NCBI RefSeq assembly: GCF_000756305.1
Contig: NZ_JRFE01000026.1
Coordinates: 269,412-333,411, forward strand
Origin: Myxosarcina sp. GI1
Lineage (GTDB): Bacteria; Cyanobacteriota; Cyanobacteriia; Cyanobacteriales; Xenococcaceae
Length of the DNA: 64,000 bases
Direction: 5' to 3'
Made by a program: the position numbers and the translations under genes. Below, in pieces: positions 38,117-46,550 of this stretch. Every line of letters begins with the position of its first letter. Within the stretch, counting starts at the first letter, position 1. Under the pieces are notes generated by a model. The model did not search any database, was not told the origin of the DNA, and saw only the letters and a list, made by a program, of their open reading frames with translations.

Positions 38117-39538
38117 AGCTTGCGTGGGTGGTTGGAGCAAGACAAAATCATAGCCAGTACCCGATCGCGTTCCTGGCTCGACTTTAACTAACGTGCCTTT
38201 CATGTTGCGATCGCCAGAAGGTAGAAATTGAATTAATTCTGTCGCTCCCTCAGTTACAAACTGCGGATCGCTCAATACCATTTGTACCTGTTGGCGAGTG
38301 TTACCTGGCTTTATCGCTGCAACTGCTATTTGTGTCGCGTCATAAGCCATTGCCGTACGCCAGTTTACCGCTCCTCCCCAAAGTTTTTGGGCATCTAGAG
38401 CAAAAGCGTTATTGGTATTCGATTTAGCATCCCAGGCTACAGACAACACCATACTATTTACTTCTTTTTGTCCCTCTTGCAGGGTTTGATAGGTGTTGAG
38501 AGAGTGATTGCCGAGCAAAGTCAGTCTTTCCTGGTTGGCTCTAGCCACTTCAATTGCTCGATTGACGCTGCGAACCGATGGCGCGAGCAGCAAAGCATCG
38601 GCACCAGCACTAATTGCCTCAGAGGGAATTTGACTGGGATTGAAATTTGCTGCCGAAAAATCGCATTCGATGGGATTTATACTACCACCACGACTGTAAA
38701 TTGCCCAGGTAAACTCTTTTTGAAACGATTGGCTTACTTCCGATTGAGAATCGGCACAAACGGCAATATCTTTTTTGCGAGCGATATCGCTCGCATATTC
38801 AGCCAGCGGCTCTGCTAAGGCTCTCGTATTGGGAGTGGCGCGGAAAATATAACTACCAAGGTTTGGTAAATTTTCTGCCGAGCTAGTCGGCGTAATCATT
38901 ACCAACTCTCCTGCTTGATAGATGGGTGCGGCAGCAACAGAAGCATTGCTGTCATTATGTCCGATTACTGCCAAAATGCTTTCATCTTTAACCAGTTCTG
39001 TAGCGATTTGTTTGGCAATTTCTGGAACATTGTCATCATTGGCTATTGTTACTTCTACTAATTTGCCATTGATGCCGCCATTACGATTGATTTGGGTTTG
39101 AGCTTGAGCTACACCCCGCAGTATTTCTTTGGCTACATCCAAATTGCCACCAATTGGCACGCTGGTAGCAAGTTTGACTGTTTCACCTTGGAGTTTGGCA
39201 AGGGAATTATTCCAATAAATTAAGGCTTCGGGATCGTTAGAATTAATTTTTAGGGAAGCCTGAAACTGTTCTACTGCCGTTTGATAGTCTTGGGAGGCAT
39301 AAGCTTGAACTGCAGATTGCTTGACAGGATTAATGTCTGCTGTAATTAAAAGGCGATCGCCACTACTCATTCTGGTAGCTAGAGATTGTTTGGGCTTATC
39401 GTTCTGTTGCTTAAATTGCTCTGTTAACTTGTTACTATTCTGATTGATTACTATTATCAAAGGTCCCAACAAACATAGTATTACTACGTAAACGAACAAA
39501 ACAATATTCTTGCGATCGACCTTTAACTTGTGCAACAT
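38108..39538 (-). CDS. TPR plus type 1 periplasmic binding protein
   Basis: Membrane-anchored or exported binding protein of the leucine/branched-chain amino acid receptor family. An N-terminal membrane helix (FVYVVILCLLGPLIIVIN, residues 14-31) is followed by a TPR-like unit (AYASQDYQTAVEQFQASLKI) and a two-lobed ligand domain (LATSVPIGGNLDVAKEILRG through KGTLVKVEPGTRSGTGYDF). No ABC permease or ATPase gene is nearby, so it may serve as a sensor or partner elsewhere. Its stop lies nine bases inside the end of the convergent transporter gene. Confidence 0.82.
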   Translation of the reverse strand: MLHKLKVDRKNIVLFVYVVILCLLGPLIIVINQNSNKLTEQFKQQNDKPKQSLATRMSSGDRLLITADINPVKQSAVQAYASQDYQTAVEQFQASLKINSNDPEALIYWNNSLAKLQGETVKLATSVPIGGNLDVAKEILRGVAQAQTQINRNGGINGKLVEVTIANDDNVPEIAKQIATELVKDESILAVIGHNDSNASVAAAPIYQAGELVMITPTSSAENLPNLGSYIFRATPNTRALAEPLAEYASDIARKKDIAVCADSQSEVSQSFQKEFTWAIYSRGGSINPIECDFSAANFNPSQIPSEAISAGADALLLAPSVRSVNRAIEVARANQERLTLLGNHSLNTYQTLQEGQKEVNSMVLSVAWDAKSNTNNAFALDAQKLWGGAVNWRTAMAYDATQIAVAAIKPGNTRQQVQMVLSDPQFVTEGATELIQFLPSGDRNMKGTLVKVEPGTRSGTGYDFVLLQPPTQALK

Positions 39539-39945
39539 ATTTATTCACTTTAGAAAAGATTCTTGCCGAGTAAGAGCGAGCTAAATATCGAGGGATATTC
39601 AACCAAAACCTTACTTTAACCTGGTGTGTTTGCGCTTCGTACTATCGAGCTACAAATAAACTTCTAGAGCGCGAGCAACTTCTGTAAAAATATTGAATGA
39701 CCGACAACAGCACTAAATAAGAAAGAGAGTAAAAATACTAAGCTAATAAAAACTTACCGTTATTCCAGCTTAGACCCTCGACTATCCATAAAGCATTGTT
39801 TATTTAGATATATTCAATGTAAATAGTTTATTTAGTGCTTTAATAATACCGATATTAGGATCTCAAAATCAAGTTTTAGATTCAACCGTAGTTTTACGTA
39901 AAAATTGTTACCGAATACTGACTTTAGTTCGGTAATTAATACTTA
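39539..39945. other. Intergenic region
   Basis: About 400 bases between two minus-strand genes, AT-rich. I see no gene, stable hairpin or tandem repeat in it. Confidence 0.35.
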
Positions 39946-40791
39946 TTAATACTTAGAAGTATATTCTGCCTTTTCTTTAGAAAATTCCCAATCGAGAGAA
40001 TCATGAGTTACTATTGCTTGCAAAATATTAGCCAGCGAACCAATTAAATTGAAGTTTTCTTTGATTTCTAGTATCTGAAAATTTACTAATATCTCTACGC
40101 GTTGCGGTTGGCTTTGAAGTTGATGACTTTTAATAGAGTTCAAATCGATCGCTTCTGACTCTAGCAAAAACTCCCACAACTTAGACAATACTTTGCTTTC
40201 ATCTTGAGGATGACAAGTAAAACGACATCGATAGCTATGGCGCGATTGCAACATCATTAATGCTGGCTTTTCATCAAAACCGTATCTTTCGTTATCCGTT
40301 TCCAGAAATTGTTTAGAATTAGAATCGCTTTTAGTTTCAATTGTCCCATTGTTAGTATGGGAAAGATCTAGTTGGCGATCGATTTTTTTTTGAAACACCT
40401 GTACCATAGGTCGTAACATTAAATTTGCCCCAACAACTGCCAGAGTACCAAAGTAAGCTTGAACCAAAAAACCAGCACCAACTAAAGAGCCAATAGCCGC
40501 CGCACACCAAAGCGTAGCTGCGGTGTTGATTCCGCGTACGCTAGCACCTTCGCGTAAAATCACTCCTCCACCAAGAAAACCGATCCCAGAAACCACCTGC
40601 GCGGCAATACGAGTAGGACTAGCATCTCCAGGAGTCATTACCGACAGCATGACAAACATAGCTGCACCCAAAGTTACTAACACATTGGTTTTTAGGACAG
40701 ACCTGGTTTTAAGCCATTGTCTTTCAATACCTATTCCCATTCCCAGGATAAAAGCAACGACCGAGCGAATCAAAAATTCTATCCAGTTCAT
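39946..40791 (-). CDS. MgtC/SapB family membrane protein
   Basis: Membrane protein of the MgtC/SapB family. The N-terminal half has four to five helices with IGIERQWLKTRSVLKTNVLV, GGGVILREGASVRGINTAATLW and FLVQAYFGTLAVVGANLML. The C-terminal 130 residues form a soluble ACT-like domain. Bacterial relatives control the F-type ATPase and help survival at low Mg; the role here is not known. Length of 281 residues is normal. Confidence 0.88.
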   Translation of the reverse strand: MNWIEFLIRSVVAFILGMGIGIERQWLKTRSVLKTNVLVTLGAAMFVMLSVMTPGDASPTRIAAQVVSGIGFLGGGVILREGASVRGINTAATLWCAAAIGSLVGAGFLVQAYFGTLAVVGANLMLRPMVQVFQKKIDRQLDLSHTNNGTIETKSDSNSKQFLETDNERYGFDEKPALMMLQSRHSYRCRFTCHPQDESKVLSKLWEFLLESEAIDLNSIKSHQLQSQPQRVEILVNFQILEIKENFNLIGSLANILQAIVTHDSLDWEFSKEKAEYTSKY

Positions 40792-41196
40792 TATTTTCTT
40801 GGCTGAAAAATCAACCCCTCATTGCTAAATCGCTGGCTCGATCGACTGCAATAGCAAAAGTCAATTGTTCATTATTAATTGAAGAATTGTTCGTTGATAC
40901 AGGGGTATCCTAATTCTTTTGTCCACTGCTATAATTTCGCGTTAATTTACCATAAATTAGGATTCATTTAATGAACTGCAATTATAGTTTTTACGAAATT
41001 TAATTCGATCGAGTGTGTAAATTATGGATTATTAATACAAAACCTGAGATATTATATCTTTCTTTAATTTTATTAAGGTTAACTAGAGATTAACTTTTTT
41101 AGAATTTAAAAAAAACTTAACTGCGCTTATTCTTCGCTGCGTCAATGATGAAACGCTAAACTTGGATCGGGGGTTTAATATTAGAGGAATAAAGCC
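40792..41196. other. Divergent promoter region
   Basis: About 405 bases between divergent mgtC-like and GTPase genes, AT-rich. I see no specific motif except AGAGGAA before the GTPase start as ribosome-binding site. Confidence 0.4.
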
Positions 41197-43116
41197 ATGA
41201 TTCGCCTCAAACCTTGGCAGTTAGCCATATTAGCATTACCGATCGCCACAATTGTCATTTTTTTGTTAGTCGCAGCAGGCTGGCAAATTCATCGTTGGGG
41301 AATTAACTGGATTTGGGGCATAGTAATTTTAATCTTTGCGGTTTGGCGATGGCTATTAGCAAAATGGACAAAACCCCCACTTGCCGAACTCGAAGCGACA
41401 ATCGAGGAAGCCGAACGAGAACTAACTACAGATACAGAAAATTCTTTAAAAGCTGGAAGCAATACCGAGGCTGCTAACCAAGTTCGCACAGCTTTACAAC
41501 AGGTAATAGCAGCTACTAAAGACGATCCTCCTATCTGGGAAGACTGGCAGCTTTTTTGGCAGCGATGCCAGGAATTGGTAACTAAGGTGTCGCAAGCCTA
41601 TCATCCCGAAGTCAAACGACCCCTATTAAATATTTATATTCCTCAAGCATACGGACTGATTCGCGGTACGGTAGACGATACCGATCGCCTGATGCAAAAA
41701 TTAACCCCAGTTTTAGAACGAGTTTCCATCGGACAAGCCTACGAAGCCTATGAGGTATACCGCAAGTTAGAACCATCGGCACGCAAACTAGGTAAAGTTT
41801 TTAATTGGTCGCAGTGGCTGTTAAACCCTGTTGCTGCTGTTGCCAAACGAGCCAGTAAATATTCTAATGTTCAAGCTAACCAACAGTTAGTGGCAAATTT
41901 AGGTCAGCTAATTAGAGAAACGGCTTTAAAAAATCTCTGTCAACAGGCGATCGCACTTTATGGTAAAGAAACTATAACCCTTCCCGAAGTTGTTTCCGAA
42001 CCCACCTTACCTAAAGCCAAAACTAAAACCCTCAAAGAAATTATTGAAACTGCCGAACCCGTTGAAGCAGTCGAGCGAAAACCAGTCAGTATTTTGTTAG
42101 TAGGAAGAACGGGAGCGGGCAAAAGCAGCGTCATTAATACTTTATTTCGAGCCGAAAAAGCAGAGGTAGATGTTTTACCCAGTACCGATCGCATTCAAAA
42201 TTATCGTTGGATGAGTGACTCTAAAGAAACTTTAAACCTGTGGGATACCCCTGGTTACGAACAAGTAAACGGTGCGGAATTAAAACAAGAAGTACTCGAA
42301 TATGCCTCCACTGCCGACTTGTTATTACTCGTTACCCCCGCTCTCGATCCCGCCCTCCAGATGGATGTAGATTTTATCGCCGAACTTAAAGAGACAGTAG
42401 CAGATTTACCAGCGATCGCTATTGTTACCCAAGTCGATCGCCTGCGTCCCATCCGTGAGTGGAATCCGCCTTATAGTTGGCAACAGGGCGATCGCCCCAA
42501 AGAAAAATCGATTCGCGAAGCTACTCAATACCGCGCCGAATTACTCGGAGACATCTGCCAGCCAATTTTACCCCTCGTTACCGCAGACAAAGGTAGTGAC
42601 CGTAACCCTTGGAACGTAGAAGCCTTATCGACAGAAATCTTAAAGGCGATCGACCCTGCCAAACAACTGCGTCTAGCTCGATTCATGCGCGATCGCGAAA
42701 CTCGCAGTAAAGAAGCAGCCAGAATAATCGACCGCTACACCCGTCAAATGTCTACCACTCAGGGATTGACTGCTTTACTCAAAAGTCCCATACTGCAATT
42801 TATCTCCACCATGACTACAGGAAATCCAGCCTTAGCTTATGCTCTAGCAGAACAAATTCCTGTGGAACAGTTACCGTTAGTTATCGGTAAACTCCAAATG
42901 GCATACGATTTATTTGGCTTATTGAGTAATGAACCCAATCTGCGTAACTTCGATTTACTCTCTTTGTGGTCATTACTATTAGAAAACGAAGCCGCACCCG
43001 ATCGCAATGCCTGGGCATTCGGTCACGCTTTGGTAGAATATTGGACTAAAAATTTGAGTGTAGATCGGCTGCGCCAGCGATACCAATATTACTTAGAGGA
43101 AGCGCGATCGAGTTAG
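41197..43116 (+). CDS. Membrane-anchored GTPase (Era/YfjP-like)
   Basis: A 639-residue protein with two N-terminal membrane helices (residues 10-30 and 36-53), a helical region, a GTPase domain from about residue 298, and a C-terminal helical domain. GTP-binding motifs: G1 GRTGAGKSS near 303-311, G3 DTPG, and G4 TQVD in place of NKxD. The domain order is that of the DUF697-like or dynamin-like bacterial GTPases seen in cyanobacteria. Role unknown. Single gene. Confidence 0.82.
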   Translation: MIRLKPWQLAILALPIATIVIFLLVAAGWQIHRWGINWIWGIVILIFAVWRWLLAKWTKPPLAELEATIEEAERELTTDTENSLKAGSNTEAANQVRTALQQVIAATKDDPPIWEDWQLFWQRCQELVTKVSQAYHPEVKRPLLNIYIPQAYGLIRGTVDDTDRLMQKLTPVLERVSIGQAYEAYEVYRKLEPSARKLGKVFNWSQWLLNPVAAVAKRASKYSNVQANQQLVANLGQLIRETALKNLCQQAIALYGKETITLPEVVSEPTLPKAKTKTLKEIIETAEPVEAVERKPVSILLVGRTGAGKSSVINTLFRAEKAEVDVLPSTDRIQNYRWMSDSKETLNLWDTPGYEQVNGAELKQEVLEYASTADLLLLVTPALDPALQMDVDFIAELKETVADLPAIAIVTQVDRLRPIREWNPPYSWQQGDRPKEKSIREATQYRAELLGDICQPILPLVTADKGSDRNPWNVEALSTEILKAIDPAKQLRLARFMRDRETRSKEAARIIDRYTRQMSTTQGLTALLKSPILQFISTMTTGNPALAYALAEQIPVEQLPLVIGKLQMAYDLFGLLSNEPNLRNFDLLSLWSLLLENEAAPDRNAWAFGHALVEYWTKNLSVDRLRQRYQYYLEEARSS

Positions 43117-43150
43117 CAGTTTGTTCGCTCCATTCTTTTCTCAAACTTCG

Positions 43151-43441
43151 TTAAGAAGTTGCCCGTAAGGGTGGTCGCCAGCAAAGATATAAAAGAGAAC
43201 CCAACAGTGGCACCAATGCGAACAGCCAAAACAGTTGAGAATTTCTCAAATAACCGCGACGAGCCATATCGTCACCCAATATAGCGGGAAATAAAAAACA
43301 AAATAAACAGAAAGCTAAACTCATGCCGTTAATAAAGCGATCGCAGATAAAAAGCTGCCAGAATTCTTGCCAGTCTCCAGCTACCAAAGCATAAATGAGC
43401 AAGCCAAGGGTAAACAACATTAACACTATTATCGGTGCCAT
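43151..43441 (-). CDS. Small membrane protein, unknown
   Basis: A 96-residue protein with three hydrophobic stretches (PIIVLMLFTLGLLIYALV, FCLFCFLFPAIL, FWLFALVPLLGSLLYLCW). The start at 43441 lies inside the first 47 bases of the opposite-strand gene; a start at the internal Met near 43420 would still overlap it. Sequence composition and helix pattern look real. No family name assigned. Confidence 0.6.
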   Translation of the reverse strand: MAPIIVLMLFTLGLLIYALVAGDWQEFWQLFICDRFINGMSLAFCLFCFLFPAILGDDMARRGYLRNSQLFWLFALVPLLGSLLYLCWRPPLRATS

Positions 43442-43928
43442 TTTACCCGATGTACCAATATTTATTTTTTATTTTGTTGCCAAATACATTTACAAACTGC
43501 CAGCTAGTAAAATTTGGACGGAAGCTTATTACGAACCTTTCTGGCAAAATATAGTGGCGTTATTTCATTCAATTCCCATCGCGATAATAGGTGCGATTAT
43601 TTTTTATTATCTCGACTGGAAGCCTGGAATGATTTTGTGCATCAGCATGGTATGCCACGATTTATTAGATTTACCAGTTCACAACCATGACGCACATCGA
43701 CACTTTTTCCCCTTTAGCAACTATCGTTTTATCAGTCCCCTTTCTTATTGGGATGCCAACCACTACTCCAAGTATGTAGCCTTTATTGAAATGGCTTTAG
43801 TGTTGGCAGTAAATCCTATAGTTATTAGTTTGTTAAAATCGCCTATTACTAAAGGAATTGTTATCGCGATCGACTTTTATTATGTTTATAGCTACTGTCG
43901 TTTTTATTTGTTCGATAGAGTAATTTAA
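43395..43928 (+). CDS. Membrane protein, possibly shortened at the N-terminus
   Basis: A 177-residue protein with about four helices and a His/Asp-rich loop CHDLLDLPVHNHDAHRHFFP, which could bind metal. Relatives I recall begin with a longer N-terminus (about 15 further residues) before the GAILPDVPIFIFYFVA segment. Here an in-frame TAA lies right before the ATG, so that extension is missing or altered. The 5' end overlaps a divergent membrane-protein gene by 47 bases. Function unknown. Confidence 0.6.
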   Translation: MSKPRVNNINTIIGAILPDVPIFIFYFVAKYIYKLPASKIWTEAYYEPFWQNIVALFHSIPIAIIGAIIFYYLDWKPGMILCISMVCHDLLDLPVHNHDAHRHFFPFSNYRFISPLSYWDANHYSKYVAFIEMALVLAVNPIVISLLKSPITKGIVIAIDFYYVYSYCRFYLFDRVI

Positions 43929-43989
43929 AATATTGTCGATTGATTATTTCGACAAACAAATTGTGACCCAATTTATTATAAAACTGTTT

Positions 43990-44229
43990 TTACTCTAATT
44001 TAATTTCAGCAAAAGCAGAACTAAGAATTTGTCTGCGTCTATCCATGCTTAACTCTAAGCGATTGTCACGTAATGCCCAAGAATTAATTTCTACTTTATC
44101 TCCTGCTTGGCGATCGCGTTCTGTTAATTTTAGCAATCTTTCTACATTACTTTGTTTGACTTCTACTAAGAGAATAGCTTCAATTTTTTTTCTTATAGCA
44201 CGATCATCTGATAGAGAAAAACGCAACAA
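43990..44229 (-). CDS. Doubtful small gene or gene fragment
   Basis: A 79-codon frame starting at TTG, with a stop codon immediately upstream and no clear ribosome-binding site. The translation (VEVKQSNVERLLKLTERDRQ, then DKVEINSWALRDNRLELSMD) has helix-strand composition like a real protein's C-terminal part. It ends only about 70 bases from the left direct repeat that borders the toxin-antitoxin cassette. It may be a remnant interrupted by that event. I do not recognise the family. Confidence 0.3.
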   Translation of the reverse strand: MLRFSLSDDRAIRKKIEAILLVEVKQSNVERLLKLTERDRQAGDKVEINSWALRDNRLELSMDRRRQILSSAFAEIKLE

Positions 44230-44303
44230 CTAAAGTCGATCGATTTCTATCTTTCCAAATGTAATCATCTTAAAACTAAAAATTTGCATAATATGCGATC
44301 GCT

Positions 44304-44364
44304 TTTAGGATGTTTGGCTAGAGCGATTGCGGTTATTAGTAACAAAAGAATGAGTAAAGCGATT
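44304..44364 (+). repeat. Left direct repeat of TA cassette
   Basis: A 44-base core at 44320-44363 (ending in AAAAGAATGAGTAAAGCGAT) is repeated with one change at 45136-45179. The flanking 15 bases upstream are also related. It borders the DUF433/DUF5615 pair. Confidence 0.85.
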
Positions 44365-44407
44365 AGTGAAATAACGCGATCCCCTCAAAAAATCGCAAGA
44401 CCGTTCT

Positions 44408-44743
44408 TCAAATAAATTCGACTTTACCAAACATATCGGATGGCTCTAATAATTCCCAAATTAAAATAAGACCTCTAATAATTTCTCCAATAGACTTATT
44501 ACTTTGTGAACAATAGAAAATACCACAATGAGTAACGCCAGCTTGGTTCATTTTCAAGAAATCTGTATCTTGAGTAAAAACAACTCTATTTTGAGATAGA
44601 GCAAATTTTAATTGTGCTTCGTCAGAGATAACAATTAAAGATTGTTCGGGAGTTGTAGTTACATCAACTCCCCTTCTGTGTAATCCTTCGGCGATAGCAT
44701 TTCTAACATTTTCATCTAGGTGAAATTTAATCTTTTCTACCAT
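44408..44743 (-). CDS. DUF5615 PIN-like toxin
   Basis: Putative RNase toxin of the VapC45-type group. The N-terminal KIKFHLDENVRNAIAEGL carries the Asp-Glu-Asn of this family; the middle VVFTQDTDFLKMNQ gives further acidic residues. At 111 residues it is of normal size. It overlaps the upstream DUF433 gene by 17 bases and is within a cassette flanked by direct repeats, suggesting gain as a unit. Confidence 0.88.
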   Translation of the reverse strand: MVEKIKFHLDENVRNAIAEGLHRRGVDVTTTPEQSLIVISDEAQLKFALSQNRVVFTQDTDFLKMNQAGVTHCGIFYCSQSNKSIGEIIRGLILIWELLEPSDMFGKVEFI

Positions 44744-45053
44744 CTAAATTTTTAAGCTTCTGTTTTACCAAAGAAGGAGTTTTAGCTTGCAACTCTTTGG
44801 CATAATGTTCATCTTCTTTTATTTGCTGTCTAATTTCTTCTAAATGGTCGTGATAATAAGCTAAGGCAGCATATACATCTGACAGAGAAATACTAGGATA
44901 GTTGGATACAATTTCGTCTGGAGACATTCCCATCCTTTCGTGCCAAATCGCAATATCTTGTACTTTAATTCTGTGTTTTGCAATACGAGGTTTTCCTCCA
45001 CATACGCCAGGAGTTATTTCAATGTGTTCTGTAATTAGAGATAGCTGAGACAT
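44727..45053 (-). CDS. DUF433 antitoxin
   Basis: Antitoxin partner of the PIN-like toxin. The DUF433 helix-turn-helix domain begins at HIEITPGVCGGKPRIAKHRI and continues with VQDIAIWHERMGMSPDEIV and LSDVYAALAYYHDH. The C-terminal Lys/Glu-rich tail is the likely toxin-binding part. It precedes and overlaps the toxin gene by 17 bases, giving coupled translation. Confidence 0.88.
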   Translation of the reverse strand: MSQLSLITEHIEITPGVCGGKPRIAKHRIKVQDIAIWHERMGMSPDEIVSNYPSISLSDVYAALAYYHDHLEEIRQQIKEDEHYAKELQAKTPSLVKQKLKNLDGRKD

Positions 45054-45118
45054 TTTATTAATTTGGCATTAAAATATCTTTTATTTTAATTTACAAGCAT
45101 TAATGTAGTGCGAGCGCA

Positions 45119-45180
45119 TTTAAGATGTTCGAGTTAGAGCGATCGCGGTTATTAGTAACAAAAGAATGAGTAAAGCGATC
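45119..45180 (+). repeat. Right direct repeat of TA cassette
   Basis: Second copy of the repeat (core 45136-45179) with one change in the core and a one-base indel at its left edge. In this copy the HIP1 octamer is whole (GCGATCGC) where the left copy has GCGATTGC. Confidence 0.85.
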
Positions 45181-45224
45181 TCACTAAAGGTATGGCGATC
45201 GCTTCCTTATAATTTACAATTTTT

Positions 45225-45353
45225 TTAAAGCCCCAAACAGTATCGAACAGCAGCCTCAATTTCATTCATTTTTTCTATGGTTAATTGTCCTGCTGGTTTG
45301 GGAGGAAATCTAGTTGTATCTAAAGAACGAATTTGAAAGTTGTTCTTTTTCAT
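45225..45353 (-). pseudogene. MazF/PemK toxin C-terminal remnant
   Basis: A 42-codon frame on the minus strand reads QIRSLDTTRFPPKPAGQLTI, then EKMNEIEAAVRYCLGL, and stops at 45225. This is the typical end of MazF/PemK mRNA interferases (QIRxxDxxR, GxLxxxxMxxIExALxxxLGL). The N-terminal two thirds, including the SH3-like active site, are missing, so the gene is dead. It lies 45 bases beyond the right-hand direct repeat of the DUF433 cassette. Confidence 0.65.
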
Positions 45354-45462
45354 TCATATTACTTACAGCTAATTCATTAAAGGAAAAGGAGAGCGATCGC
45401 TTGGCTATTTATCTTAATATTTTCTACGATCCAAACATAACTACAAGTTTAATCAATCATAA

Positions 45463-46404
45463 ATGACAACACCTCAAGTTTCTGTCGGTAATATTTCTCT
45501 ACCCGCTATCGGTATTGGTACTTGGTCATGGGGCGATCGCCTGTTCTGGGATTATGGCAGCGATTACGATGCAGCAGATGTCGAGAAAGCTTTTCAGGCT
45601 GCTGTAGAGAATGGTGCGACGTTTTTTGATACTGCCGAGGTTTATGGGTTAGGAGAGTCCGAAAAATTAATCGGTAGATTTTTAAAACAAACCGATGCTC
45701 CCGTCCAAATAGCGACTAAATATTTTCCTCTACCCTGGAGATTTAACAAACAAGCGGTATCCGATGCTTTGACTGCCAGTTTAGAACGCTTACAAGTAGA
45801 GCAAATTGCACTCTATCAAGTACATACGCCCTTTAGCTTTTTTATGAGTCAGTCTACACTGATGGAAGCTTTAGCTTCAGAAGTCAAACGCGGACGCATT
45901 CTTAGTGTGGGAGTTAGCAACTATTCGGCAGAACAGATGCAGCAAGCGCACTCTCTATTAGCAAAATACGAAGTGCCTCTCGCCGTCAATCAAGTTCGTT
46001 ACTCGTTGATTACACGGCAAATCGAATCAAAAGGTATTCTCGATGCGGCGCGTCAATTGGGAATTACTATTTTAGCTTATAGTCCTCTAGCTCAAGGATT
46101 GCTTACAGGAAAATACACTCCAGATAATTCTCAGCCAATACAGGGAGCGAGAAAACTAGATCGCCGCTTTTCCTCATCGGGCTTAAAAAAAATCGAACCA
46201 GTATTAACTTTATTGCGTCAACTCGGAGAAAAATACGATAAAACACCCGCTCAAGTAGCTCTCAATTGGCTAATCGCTCAAGGCGATGTTATTCCCATTC
46301 CTGGTGCTAAAAACCCCAAACAAGCTAAGGATAATGCTGAAGCAGCTACCTGGCAACTCAGTGACGAAGATGTTCGTCAACTTGATTCCATGACATCTCC
46401 TTAA
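45463..46404 (+). CDS. Aldo/keto reductase
   Basis: NADPH-dependent oxidoreductase with a TIM barrel, 313 residues. The catalytic tetrad is visible: Asp and Tyr in FFDTAEVYGLGESEKLIG, Lys in IATKYFP and His in YQVHTP. C-terminal IPIPGAKNPKQAKDNAEAA gives the NADPH-binding segment. Substrate unknown; similar cyanobacterial genes are general carbonyl reductases. Single gene. Confidence 0.93.
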   Translation: MTTPQVSVGNISLPAIGIGTWSWGDRLFWDYGSDYDAADVEKAFQAAVENGATFFDTAEVYGLGESEKLIGRFLKQTDAPVQIATKYFPLPWRFNKQAVSDALTASLERLQVEQIALYQVHTPFSFFMSQSTLMEALASEVKRGRILSVGVSNYSAEQMQQAHSLLAKYEVPLAVNQVRYSLITRQIESKGILDAARQLGITILAYSPLAQGLLTGKYTPDNSQPIQGARKLDRRFSSSGLKKIEPVLTLLRQLGEKYDKTPAQVALNWLIAQGDVIPIPGAKNPKQAKDNAEAATWQLSDEDVRQLDSMTSP

Positions 46405-46495
46405 ACTAATAGTTGCTGAGATATGACTAAAATTTAAAGATTACTGTTCGATATTAAGCATTTTAGTTTTAACTTTTGACTTCTTGGCGAGCGTT

Positions 46496-46550
46496 CCCTT
46501 GCGTCTTTCGCCGAACAGCGCATTCGCAAGGGCGCGTGGCTTGAATTTAC
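46496..46550 (+). repeat. Palindromic element, left part (split by IS)
   Basis: CCCTTGCG (46496-46503) pairs with CGCAAGGG (46525-46532), and GGCTTGAA (46538-46545) pairs with TTCAAGCC on the far side of the insertion sequence (48304-48311). This indicates a REP-like hairpin element. Confidence 0.6.

Larger units (their letters stand above)
45054..45462. other. Intergenic region holding repeat and mazF relic
   Basis: The 409 bases between the DUF433 gene and the aldo/keto reductase contain the right direct repeat and the mazF remnant. The 110 bases before the reductase show only an AAAGGAAAAGG purine stretch and a HIP1 site. Confidence 0.6.
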
